64,000 nucleotides of DNA from positions 57,594 to 121,593 of the forward strand of contig NZ_LZSV01000019.1 of assembly GCF_001665605.1 (NCBI RefSeq), in the 5' to 3' direction. Source of the stretch: Mycobacterium sp. 852014-50255_SCH5639931. Lineage in GTDB: Bacteria > Actinomycetota > Actinomycetes > Mycobacteriales > Mycobacteriaceae. Below, in pieces: positions 54,894-62,592 of this stretch. The position numbers were made by a program, and so were the translations under genes. Under the pieces are notes generated by a model, which ran no database searches, was not told the origin of the DNA, and saw only the letters and a program-made list of their open reading frames with translations. Numbering within the stretch: position 1 is the first letter of the stretch; each line of letters opens with the position of its first letter.

Positions 54894-56072
54894 TCAGCGG
54901 TTTCGGGGCAGGCCCAGCGCGACCATGCCGATGATGTCGCGCTGCACCTCGTTGGTGCCGCCGCCGAAGGTCAGGATCAAGCACGCGCGGTGCATCCGCT
55001 CGACCCGGCCGCGCAGCAGCGCACCCGGCGAATCCTGGCGCACCGTCGCCGCGGTCCCCAGCACCTCCATCAGCAGCCGGTAGGCCTCGGTGGCCAGTTC
55101 GGTGCCGTACACCTTGGCCGCCGATGCGTCGGCCGGCGACAACGACTCGCTGTTCGACGACGCCAGTTCCCAGTTGATCAGCTTGAGCACCTCGGCCTTG
55201 GCATGCACCCGGGCCAGGTTGATCTGCACCCACTCCGAGTCGATCAGCCGGGCCCCGCCGGCGTCCTTGGTGTTCTGCGCCCACTCGCGAACCTCGCGGA
55301 GGGCCAGGAAGATCGGTTGCGGCGACACCAGAGCGACGCGTTCGTGGTTGAGCTGGTTGGTCACCAGCTTCCAGCCGCCGTTCTCCTCGCCGACCAGGTT
55401 GGTCACCGGGACTCGCACGTCGGAGTAATAGGTGGCGCTGGTGTCCACACCGGCCATGGTGTGCACGGGCGTCCAGGAGAACCCCTCCGCGGTCGTCGGC
55501 ACGACCAGCATCGAAATGCCGCGGTGCTTCTTGGCTTCCGGGTTGGTGCGGACAGCCAGCCAGACCCAGTCGGCGTAGGCGATCAGGCTGGTCCACATCT
55601 TCTGGCCGTTGATGACGTAGTCATCGCCGTCGCGGACGGCGGTGGTACGCAGGTTCGCCAGGTCCGTGCCGGCGCCCGGCTCGGAGTAGCCGATGGAGAA
55701 GTGCAACTCCCCGGCCGCGATCTTGGGTAGGAAGAACTTCTTCTGTTCCTCGGTTCCGAACGCCATGATGGTCGGCGCCACACTGTTGATCGTCAGGAAA
55801 GGCACCGGCACCCCGGCGATCGCGGCCTCATCGGTGAAGATCAGCGAGTCCATCGGGGAGCGGTCCTGGCCGCCATACTCCTTGGGCCAGTTCAGGGTCA
55901 GCCACCCGTCCTTGCCCATCTGCGCGACGGTGTCGCGGTACGCGGTGCCGGTTCCCACCTCGCCCTGCGTCGAGTGCAGCGCCTCCCGACGCTCGGGGGT
56001 CATAAGCGTGGTGAAGTACGACCGCAGCTCGCGACGCAGCTCCTCCTGTTCGGGGGTGTAACTGATGCGCAT
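54894..56072 (-). CDS. fadE26: Acyl-CoA dehydrogenase FadE26 (ChsE4)
   Basis: A 392-residue full-length ACAD: YSEPGAGTDLANL, NGQKMWTSLIA, and TFGGGTNEVQRDIIGMVALG. It is the FAD-binding, catalytic partner of FadE27. ATG 56072 is preceded by AAAGGACG. First gene of the operon, divergent from fdxD across a 201-bp spacer with a KstR box at 56153. Confidence 0.93.
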   Translation of the reverse strand: MRISYTPEQEELRRELRSYFTTLMTPERREALHSTQGEVGTGTAYRDTVAQMGKDGWLTLNWPKEYGGQDRSPMDSLIFTDEAAIAGVPVPFLTINSVAPTIMAFGTEEQKKFFLPKIAAGELHFSIGYSEPGAGTDLANLRTTAVRDGDDYVINGQKMWTSLIAYADWVWLAVRTNPEAKKHRGISMLVVPTTAEGFSWTPVHTMAGVDTSATYYSDVRVPVTNLVGEENGGWKLVTNQLNHERVALVSPQPIFLALREVREWAQNTKDAGGARLIDSEWVQINLARVHAKAEVLKLINWELASSNSESLSPADASAAKVYGTELATEAYRLLMEVLGTAATVRQDSPGALLRGRVERMHRACLILTFGGGTNEVQRDIIGMVALGLPRNR

Positions 56073-56152
56073 TCCAGCCGTCCTTTGTTAACGTGACACG
56101 CCTCGACTAGCCGACGTTACTCGGCCGACGACTACCCGTTCGTCTTCCCGGT

Positions 56153-56166
56153 TGTAACACGTTCTA
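56153..56166. promoter_or_regulatory. KstR operator between fadE26 and fdxD
   Basis: TGTAACACGTTCTA fits the consensus. Its final TA starts TAGTCT (56165-56170), a -10-like hexamer for fdxD, giving a leader of about 95 nt to the fdxD start. The rest of 56073-56273 shows no further gene. Confidence 0.9.
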
Positions 56167-56273
56167 GTCTGAGATTCCAGCGGCCGTTTCCCCAGCGGTA
56201 TCGGGGCCCTATGGTGGTCCTACATACTGATGGGGCGCGTCCTCGGGTGAAGGCCAGGTGCAAGGAGGTTGCT

Positions 56274-56465
56274 GTGCGGGTGATCGTCGACCGTGACCGG
56301 TGTGAAGGTAACGCTGTGTGCTTGGGAATCGCGCCGGATATCTTCGACCTGGACGACGACGACTACGCCGTCGTGAAGCTCGACCCGATTCCCGCCGACC
56401 AGGAGCAGTTGGCCGAGCAGGCGATCGCCGAGTGTCCGCGAGCCGCGCTGTTGCGCGAAGACTGA
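56274..56465 (+). CDS. fdxD: Ferredoxin FdxD ([3Fe-4S]-type)
   Basis: A 63-residue ferredoxin with three cluster cysteines only: DRCEGNAVC and AECPRAA. The middle ligand of the usual CxxCxxC is absent, as in [3Fe-4S] P450-partner ferredoxins. A likely electron donor for CYP125/CYP142. GTG 56274 is preceded by AAGGAGG. It is followed by hsd4A after 33 bp on the same KstR transcript. Confidence 0.9.
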   Translation: MRVIVDRDRCEGNAVCLGIAPDIFDLDDDDYAVVKLDPIPADQEQLAEQAIAECPRAALLRED

Positions 56466-56498
56466 AGTGCGCCCCCAGAAACTAGAGGTATTCATAAA

Positions 56499-57413
56499 TT
56501 GACTAGCAGCACGAACGCGACCGATCTCTCCGGAAAGGTTGCGGTGGTGACCGGTGCGGCCGCGGGACTGGGCCGGGCCGAAGCTCTTGGCCTGGCCCGG
56601 GCGGGCGCCACCGTCGTCGTCAACGACATCGCCGCCGCCCTCGATGCCTCCGACGTCATCGACGAGATCAACACCGCCGGCTCCAAGGCGGTCGCTGTGG
56701 CCGGCGACATCAGCGAGCGGGCAACCGCCGACGAACTGGTCGTCCAGGCCGATGGTCTGGGTGGACTGGACATTGTGGTCAATAACGCGGGGATCACCCG
56801 CGACCGGATGCTGTTCAACATGTCCGACGAGGAATGGGACCTGGTGATCGCGGTGCACCTGCGCGGCCACTTCCTGCTCACCCGCAACGCGGCCACTTAC
56901 TGGCGCTCCAAGGCAAAGGACGCCGGGGGAACCGTCTTCGGTCGGCTGGTCAACACGGCGTCGGAGGCGGGGCTGGTCGGCCCGGTGGGTCAGGCCAACT
57001 ACGGCGCCGCCAAGGCCGGCATCATCTCGCTCACCCTGACGGCCGCGCGGGCGCTGGGTCGCTACGGGGTGTGTGCCAACGCGATTTGTCCGCGCGCCCG
57101 CACCGCCATGACGGCCGACGTCTTCGGTGCCGCACCGGAAGTCGAGGCGGGCGGGATCGACCCGCTATCACCTGAGCATGTGGTCAGCCTGGTCAAGTTC
57201 TTGTCATCGCCGGCGGCCGCGGAAGTCAACGGTCAGGTGTTCATCGTCTACGGGCCTCGGGTGACACTGGTTGCGGCGCCGACCGCTGAGCATCAATTCA
57301 GCGCCGCGGGTGAGGCTTGGGAGCCTGCGCAATTGAGCGCGACGCTGCAAGAGTACTTTGCTGGGCGGGATCCGGAGCGGAACTTTTCCGCGGTCGGGCT
57401 GATGGAGCAATAG
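56499..57413 (+). CDS. hsd4A: Hsd4A: steroid beta-hydroxyacyl-CoA dehydrogenase (SDR)
   Basis: A 304-residue SDR: TGAAAGLGRAEAL, NNAGITRD, Ser in NTASEAGLVG, and NYGAAKAG. The orthologue oxidises the 22-hydroxyacyl-CoA (also 17-hydroxysteroid) in side-chain degradation. The start appears to be a TTG at 56499 with AGAGGT upstream; no ATG or GTG precedes the conserved LSGKVAVVTGAA. Confidence 0.88.
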   Translation: MTSSTNATDLSGKVAVVTGAAAGLGRAEALGLARAGATVVVNDIAAALDASDVIDEINTAGSKAVAVAGDISERATADELVVQADGLGGLDIVVNNAGITRDRMLFNMSDEEWDLVIAVHLRGHFLLTRNAATYWRSKAKDAGGTVFGRLVNTASEAGLVGPVGQANYGAAKAGIISLTLTAARALGRYGVCANAICPRARTAMTADVFGAAPEVEAGGIDPLSPEHVVSLVKFLSSPAAAEVNGQVFIVYGPRVTLVAAPTAEHQFSAAGEAWEPAQLSATLQEYFAGRDPERNFSAVGLMEQ

Positions 57414-57528
57414 CTGTGTGACGTTACTTCGTGGGGGGGAATCAGCAGTAAGAACGTGTGTCAGTTTGGAATGACGTAAGCGCATCTGACCTGGCAAGTT
57501 AACGTTTCGGACAAGGAAATGCTGTTCA

Positions 57529-57562
57529 TTGACACCGTTAACTTGTTCTGAGTTAATATGAT
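57529..57562 (+). promoter_or_regulatory. Predicted mce4 promoter with a weak KstR-like box in its spacer
   Basis: TTGACA (57529-57534) and TAATAT (57554-57559), 19 bp apart, form a SigA-like promoter 91 bp before yrbE4A; TATGAT (57557-57562) is an alternative -10. Between them GTTAACTTGTTCTG (57537-57550) keeps the AAC-nn-GTT core of KstR but not the outer T/A. GTTAAC also occurs at 57498. The remainder of 57414-57649 holds no recognised gene. Confidence 0.55.
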
Positions 57563-57649
57563 CCGGCTCACACCGAGCCGCATGCGACGAGAGACACCGC
57601 TAAGGCGACGCATAGACTTCGCCGCGAGCAGCTGAGGGGGGTAGGCAAG

Positions 57650-58414
57650 TTGATGCAGCAGCTTGCGGTTCCCGCCCGTGCCGTCGGCGGGTTCTTCGAA
57701 ATGATGATCGACACCGGCCGGCAGTCATTCCGCCGGCCGTTCCAATTGGGCGAGTTCTTGGAACAGACATGGATGATCGCGCGCGTCTCGCTTGTCCCGA
57801 CGCTGCTGGTATCGATCCCATTCACTGTGCTGGTGGCATTCACGCTCAATATCCTGCTGCGTGAAATCGGCGCCGCCGACTTGTCCGGCGCCGGAACGGC
57901 CTTCGGCACCATCACCCAGTTGGGTCCGGTGGTCACCGTGCTCGTCGTCGCGGGTGCCGGCGCCACCGCGATCTGCGCCGACCTCGGTGCGCGCACCATC
58001 CGCGAGGAGATCGACGCGATGCGGGTTCTCGGCATCGACCCGATCCATCGACTCGTGGTACCCCGCGTGCTGGCCTCCACTGTCGTTGCGCTCCTGCTCA
58101 ACGGCTTGGTGTGCGCCATCGGCTTGTCCGGTGGTTATGTGTTCTCGGTCTTCCTGCAGGGCGTCAACCCGGGCGCCTTCATCAACGGACTGACCGTGCT
58201 GACCGGCCTGCGCGAGCTGGTTCTCGCCGAGGTCAAGGCGCTGCTGTTCGGTGTGATGGCCGGCCTGGTCGGCTGCTATCGCGGCCTGACCGTCAAGGGC
58301 GGCCCCAAGGGTGTCGGCAACGCGGTCAACGAAACCGTGGTCTACGCGTTCATCTGTCTGTTCGTCATCAACGTGGTGATGACTGCCATCGGCGTACGAA
58401 TCTCGGCGAAGTGA
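57650..58414 (+). CDS. yrbE4A: YrbE4A, Mce4 ABC-type permease subunit
   Basis: A 254-residue MlaE-family integral membrane protein with about five to six membrane segments, and the MlaE motif GARTIREEIDAMRVLGIDPIHRLVVPR. With YrbE4B it forms the inner-membrane channel of the Mce4 sterol importer. TTG 57650 or the adjacent ATG 57653 is the start; GAGGGGGG lies upstream. First gene of the mce4 operon. Confidence 0.93.
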   Translation: MMQQLAVPARAVGGFFEMMIDTGRQSFRRPFQLGEFLEQTWMIARVSLVPTLLVSIPFTVLVAFTLNILLREIGAADLSGAGTAFGTITQLGPVVTVLVVAGAGATAICADLGARTIREEIDAMRVLGIDPIHRLVVPRVLASTVVALLLNGLVCAIGLSGGYVFSVFLQGVNPGAFINGLTVLTGLRELVLAEVKALLFGVMAGLVGCYRGLTVKGGPKGVGNAVNETVVYAFICLFVINVVMTAIGVRISAK

Positions 58415-58421
58415 GTACTCG

Positions 58422-59264
58422 ATGAGCTACGACGTCACCTACCGGCTGCGCAACCTCGCCTTCCGGCTGCAGGAGCCGATCGACGACTTCGGTGAGCAGG
58501 CGTTGTTCTACGGCCAAACCGTTCGATACGTCCCGAATGCCCTCACCCGCTACCGCAAAGAGACGGTCCGGCTGATCGCCGAGATGACAATGGGCGCAGG
58601 GGCGCTCGTCATGATCGGCGGCACGGTGGGCGTCGCGGCCTTCCTGACCCTGGCCTCCGGCGGGGTCATCGCCGTGCAGGGGTATTCGTCGTTGGGCAAC
58701 ATCGGCATCGAGGCGCTGACCGGCTTCCTGTCGGCTTTTCTCAACGTCCGCGTCGTCGCGCCGGTGATCGCCGGCATCGCGCTGGCGGCCACCATTGGCG
58801 CCGGTGCCACGGCGCAATTGGGCGCCATGCGGGTGTCCGAGGAGATTGACGCGGTCGAATGCATGGCGGTGCACTCGGTGTCCTACTTGGTGTCCACCCG
58901 GCTGATCGCCGGACTCATCGCGATCATCCCGCTGTATTCACTGTCGGTACTGGCGGCGTTCTTCGCCGCCCGCTTCACCACGGTGTACATCAACGGACAG
59001 TCCAAGGGTCTCTACGACCACTACTTCAATACGTTCCTCATCCCGTCGGACCTGCTGTGGTCGTTCCTCCAGGCGATCGTGATGTCCATCGCGGTGATGC
59101 TCGTCCATACCTATTACGGCTACAACGCCAGCGGCGGCCCGGTCGGCGTCGGCATCGCGGTCGGCCAGGCCGTGCGCACCTCGCTGATCGTCGTCGTCAT
59201 CATCACACTGTTCATCTCACTCGCTGTTTACGGCGCGTCCGGTAACTTCAACCTCTCCGGGTAA
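58422..59264 (+). CDS. yrbE4B: YrbE4B, Mce4 ABC-type permease subunit
   Basis: A 280-residue MlaE-family permease: GAGATAQLGAMRVSEEIDAVECMAVHSV in two parts around residues 125-150, and several hydrophobic helices; the N terminus is extended and amphipathic. Pairs with YrbE4A. Starts 7 bp after yrbE4A; the ATPase (MceG) is encoded elsewhere. Confidence 0.94.
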   Translation: MSYDVTYRLRNLAFRLQEPIDDFGEQALFYGQTVRYVPNALTRYRKETVRLIAEMTMGAGALVMIGGTVGVAAFLTLASGGVIAVQGYSSLGNIGIEALTGFLSAFLNVRVVAPVIAGIALAATIGAGATAQLGAMRVSEEIDAVECMAVHSVSYLVSTRLIAGLIAIIPLYSLSVLAAFFAARFTTVYINGQSKGLYDHYFNTFLIPSDLLWSFLQAIVMSIAVMLVHTYYGYNASGGPVGVGIAVGQAVRTSLIVVVIITLFISLAVYGASGNFNLSG

Positions 59265-59283
59265 GAGGACCGCTTAAAGGAAC

Positions 59284-60486
59284 ATGGCAAACACAGGAAT
59301 GCGACGTAGCTCCGTCCGGTTGGCAGCAGCGGTGCTGGCCAGCCTGATATTGGCGTTCGCCCTCGTGACTTACCTTTCCTACACAGCGGCTTTCGCCTCG
59401 ATCGATAAGGTCACGGTCTCGGCTCCGCGGGCCGGGCTGGTATTGGAGAAGGGCGCCAAGGTCAAATACCGGGGCATCCAGATCGGCAAGGTCGAGGCCA
59501 TCGACTACGCCGATGACCAGGCTCGGCTGACGCTGGGGATCAACAGCGACGACATGCACTTCATTCCGTCCAATTCGCCGGTGCATATCGCGGGCAACAC
59601 CATATTCGGCGCCAAGTCGGTCGAATTTCTTCCGCCGCAGAACCCTTCGCCGACCTCGCTACGTCCGAACGCGCACGTTGCGGCCTCTGCGGTGCAGCTG
59701 GAAGTCAACACCCTGTTCCAGTCGCTGATGGACCTGCTGCACAAGATCGACCCCGTCGAGCTCAACGGGACGCTGAGCGCGTTGTCCGAAGGTCTGCGTG
59801 GGCACGGCGACGACTTCGGCGGCATCTTGTCGGGCCTGAACACATTGACGCGCCAGGCAAATCCGAAGCTGCCTGCGCTGCAGGAGGATTTCCGTAAGGC
59901 CGCGGTCGTCACCAACATCTACGCCGACGCCGCTCCGGACCTGAACACCATCTTCGACAACCTGCCGACGATCAACAAAACCGTTGTCGACCAGCAGAAC
60001 AACCTCAACGACACCTTGCTGGCCACAATCGGCCTGGCCAACAACGCCTATGAGACGTTGGCGCCGGCCGAACAGGACTTCATCGACGCCATCAACCGGC
60101 TGCGGGCCCCTCTGAAGGTGGCCGCCGATTACTCACCCGAATTCGGCTGCCTGTTCGCCGGCATCGAGCGCGGTATCAAGGAATTCGCCCCGCTGCTCGG
60201 TGTCCGCAAGGCGGGCCTGTTCACGTCGTCGAGCTTCGTGCTCGGCGCGCCGTCGTACACGTTCCCCGAGTCCCTGCCGATCGTCAACGCCTCCGGTGGA
60301 CCGAACTGCCGCGGGCTGCCGGACATTCCGACGAAACAGACCGGCGGGTCGTTCTTCCGGTCGCCGTTCCTGGTCACCGACAACGCGAACATTCCGTACG
60401 AGCCGTTCACCGAACTGCAGTTCGACGCGCCCTCGACGCTGCAGTTCTTGTTCCACGGCGCCTTCGCGGAACGGGACGACTTCTGA
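59284..60486 (+). CDS. mce4A: Mce4A, sterol-import MCE-domain protein
   Basis: A 400-residue protein: N-terminal single membrane anchor (VLASLILAFALVTYLSY), MCE/MlaD domain (about residues 40-115, with KVKYRGIQIGKVEAIDY), and a long helical domain. Six MCE subunits form the tube that carries sterols across the cell envelope. It is encoded 19 bp after yrbE4B with AAAGGA at the start. The stop overlaps mce4B. Confidence 0.95.
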   Translation: MANTGMRRSSVRLAAAVLASLILAFALVTYLSYTAAFASIDKVTVSAPRAGLVLEKGAKVKYRGIQIGKVEAIDYADDQARLTLGINSDDMHFIPSNSPVHIAGNTIFGAKSVEFLPPQNPSPTSLRPNAHVAASAVQLEVNTLFQSLMDLLHKIDPVELNGTLSALSEGLRGHGDDFGGILSGLNTLTRQANPKLPALQEDFRKAAVVTNIYADAAPDLNTIFDNLPTINKTVVDQQNNLNDTLLATIGLANNAYETLAPAEQDFIDAINRLRAPLKVAADYSPEFGCLFAGIERGIKEFAPLLGVRKAGLFTSSSFVLGAPSYTFPESLPIVNASGGPNCRGLPDIPTKQTGGSFFRSPFLVTDNANIPYEPFTELQFDAPSTLQFLFHGAFAERDDF

Positions 60487-61538
60487 TGGCCGCGGGGGAG
60501 ATGCCGACACACCGCTCGATGATGATCAAGGTCAGCATCTTCGCGGTGGCCATGCTGCTCGTATCCGCGGGACTGGTGGTGGTCTTCGGCGACTTCCGGT
60601 TCGGTCCCGAAAGCACTTACCACGCAACGTTTACCAACGTGTCGCGGTTGAAGGCGGGCCAGAAGGTGCGCATCGCCGGCGTGCCGGTCGGTGCGGTGTC
60701 CGGCGTGAAGCTCAACCCGGACAACACCATCGACGTGTCGTTCGGACTCGACAAGCGCTACACGCTCTACTCCTCGACACGCGCGGTGATCCGCTACGAA
60801 AACCTGGTCGGTGACCGGTATTTGGAGATCACCTCGGGACCGGGGGAGCTGCGGAAGCTGCCGCCGGGCGGGACGATCAACGCCCAGCACACCCAGCCCG
60901 CACTGGACCTCGATGCGCTGCTCGGCGGGCTTCGTCCGGTGCTCAAAGGTCTGGACGCGGACAAGGTCAACACGATCAGCAGCGCTGTCATCGAGTTGTT
61001 GCAGGGCCAGGGCGGTGCGTTGTCCAACGTGCTGGCCGACACCAGCGCGTTCTCGTCGGCGTTGGGCCAACGCGACCAACTCATCGGTGACGTGATCAAC
61101 AACCTCAACACGGTGCTCAAGACCGTCGATCAGCGCAGCGCCCAGTTCTCGACCAGCGTCGACCAGTTGCAGCAATTGATCAGCGGGCTGGCCAAGAACA
61201 AGGACGACATCGCGGGCGCCATCCCGCCGCTGGCCTCGACGACGACGGATCTGACCGAGCTGCTGCAGAATTCGCGCCGGCCGCTGCAGGGCATTCTGGA
61301 GAACACCCGGCCGCTGGCGACCGAACTGGACGACCGCAAGGCCGAGGTCAACAACGACGTCGAGCAGCTGGGCGAGGATTATCTGCGGCTGGCTGCGCTG
61401 GGCGCCTACGGCTCGTTCTTCAACATTTACTTCTGCTCGGTGACGATCAAGATCAATGGCCCGGCGGGCAGCGACATCCTGCTGCCCCTCGGTGGCCAGG
61501 TGGATCCCAGCAAGGGGAGGTGCTCTTTTGCCAAGTAA
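60486..61538 (+). CDS. mce4B: Mce4B, sterol-import MCE-domain protein
   Basis: A 350-residue protein with an N-terminal anchor (VSIFAVAMLLVSAGLVVVF), an MCE domain (KAGQKVRIAGVPVGAVSGV) and helical C-terminal part ending in the short conserved cysteine-containing region (FCSVTIK and RCSFAK). ATG 60486 shares its A with the mce4A stop. Confidence 0.94.
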   Translation: MAAGEMPTHRSMMIKVSIFAVAMLLVSAGLVVVFGDFRFGPESTYHATFTNVSRLKAGQKVRIAGVPVGAVSGVKLNPDNTIDVSFGLDKRYTLYSSTRAVIRYENLVGDRYLEITSGPGELRKLPPGGTINAQHTQPALDLDALLGGLRPVLKGLDADKVNTISSAVIELLQGQGGALSNVLADTSAFSSALGQRDQLIGDVINNLNTVLKTVDQRSAQFSTSVDQLQQLISGLAKNKDDIAGAIPPLASTTTDLTELLQNSRRPLQGILENTRPLATELDDRKAEVNNDVEQLGEDYLRLAALGAYGSFFNIYFCSVTIKINGPAGSDILLPLGGQVDPSKGRCSFAK

Positions 61539-62592
61539 CGCAAAGCGTGAGCGCGATCCGCTGCGCACCGGCATCTTCGGGGTGGTGCTGGTGGTGTGCG
61601 TTGTGCTCATCGCATTCGGCTACGCGGCCTTGCCGTTCTGGCCGCAGGGAAAGATCTACGACGCCTATTTCTCTGACGCCGGCGGCATCAATCCCGGTAA
61701 CGCGGTGTACGTCTCGGGCTTCAAGGTCGGCAAGGTGACGTCGGTCGGCCTGGCCGGAGACAGCGCCAAGATCAGCTTCAGCGTGGATCGCCATGTCGCC
61801 GTGGGGGATCAGTCACTTGCCGCGATCCGCACCGACACCATTCTCGGTGAGCGGTCCATCGCGGTAAGCCCGGCCGGCAGCGGCAGGTCGACCACGATCC
61901 CGCTCAGCCGCACGACCACGCCGTACACCCTCGCCGGCGCACTGGAGGACCTGGGTCAAAACGCCAACAACCTGAACAAGCCTCAGTTCGAGCAGGCATT
62001 GAATGTGTTGACCGACACGCTGCACGACGCCACCCCCGAGCTGCGCGGTGCGCTCGACGGTGTGACGACGCTGTCGCGAACGCTGAACCGGCGCGACGAG
62101 GCTTTGCAAAGCCTTCTGGCGCATGCGAAGTCGGTCACCGGCGTGCTGTCCCAGCGCGCCGACCAGGTCAACAAACTCGTCGACGACGGTAACGAGTTGT
62201 TCGCTGCGCTCGACGAGCGGCGAGCCGCCCTGGGGCGGCTGATCTCGGGGATCCAGGGCCTCTCGGCGCAGATCTCCGGGTTCGTCGCCGACAACCGCAA
62301 GGAGTTCGGGCCGGCGCTGAGCAAGCTCAACGACGTGCTGAGCAATCTCAACGAGCGCCGCGACTACATCACCGAGGCCCTCAAGCGGCTGCCGACCTAC
62401 GCGACCGAGCTGGGCGAGGTCGTGGGGTCCGGACCGGGATTCAACGTCAACGTCTACGGTGTGATCCCCGCGCCGCTGCTCGCGACGATGTTCGACTTCT
62501 TCTACCAGCCCGGCAAGATGCCGGCTAGCTTGGCCGACTACCTCCGAGGGCTGATCCAGGAGCGCTGGATCATTAGGCCGAAGTCGCCATGA
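61528..62592 (+). CDS. mce4C: Mce4C, sterol-import MCE-domain protein
   Basis: A 354-residue protein: N-terminal anchor (GIFGVVLVVCVVLIAFGYA), MCE domain (INPGNAVYVSGFKVGKVTSVG) and coiled helical part rich in heptad-like repeats (LNKPQFEQALNVLTDTL). The start is taken as TTG 61528, 7 nt after GGGGAGG, overlapping the mce4B end by 11 bp; no ATG or GTG gives a sensible N terminus. Stop overlaps mce4D (ATGA). Confidence 0.9.
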   Translation: MPSNAKRERDPLRTGIFGVVLVVCVVLIAFGYAALPFWPQGKIYDAYFSDAGGINPGNAVYVSGFKVGKVTSVGLAGDSAKISFSVDRHVAVGDQSLAAIRTDTILGERSIAVSPAGSGRSTTIPLSRTTTPYTLAGALEDLGQNANNLNKPQFEQALNVLTDTLHDATPELRGALDGVTTLSRTLNRRDEALQSLLAHAKSVTGVLSQRADQVNKLVDDGNELFAALDERRAALGRLISGIQGLSAQISGFVADNRKEFGPALSKLNDVLSNLNERRDYITEALKRLPTYATELGEVVGSGPGFNVNVYGVIPAPLLATMFDFFYQPGKMPASLADYLRGLIQERWIIRPKSP

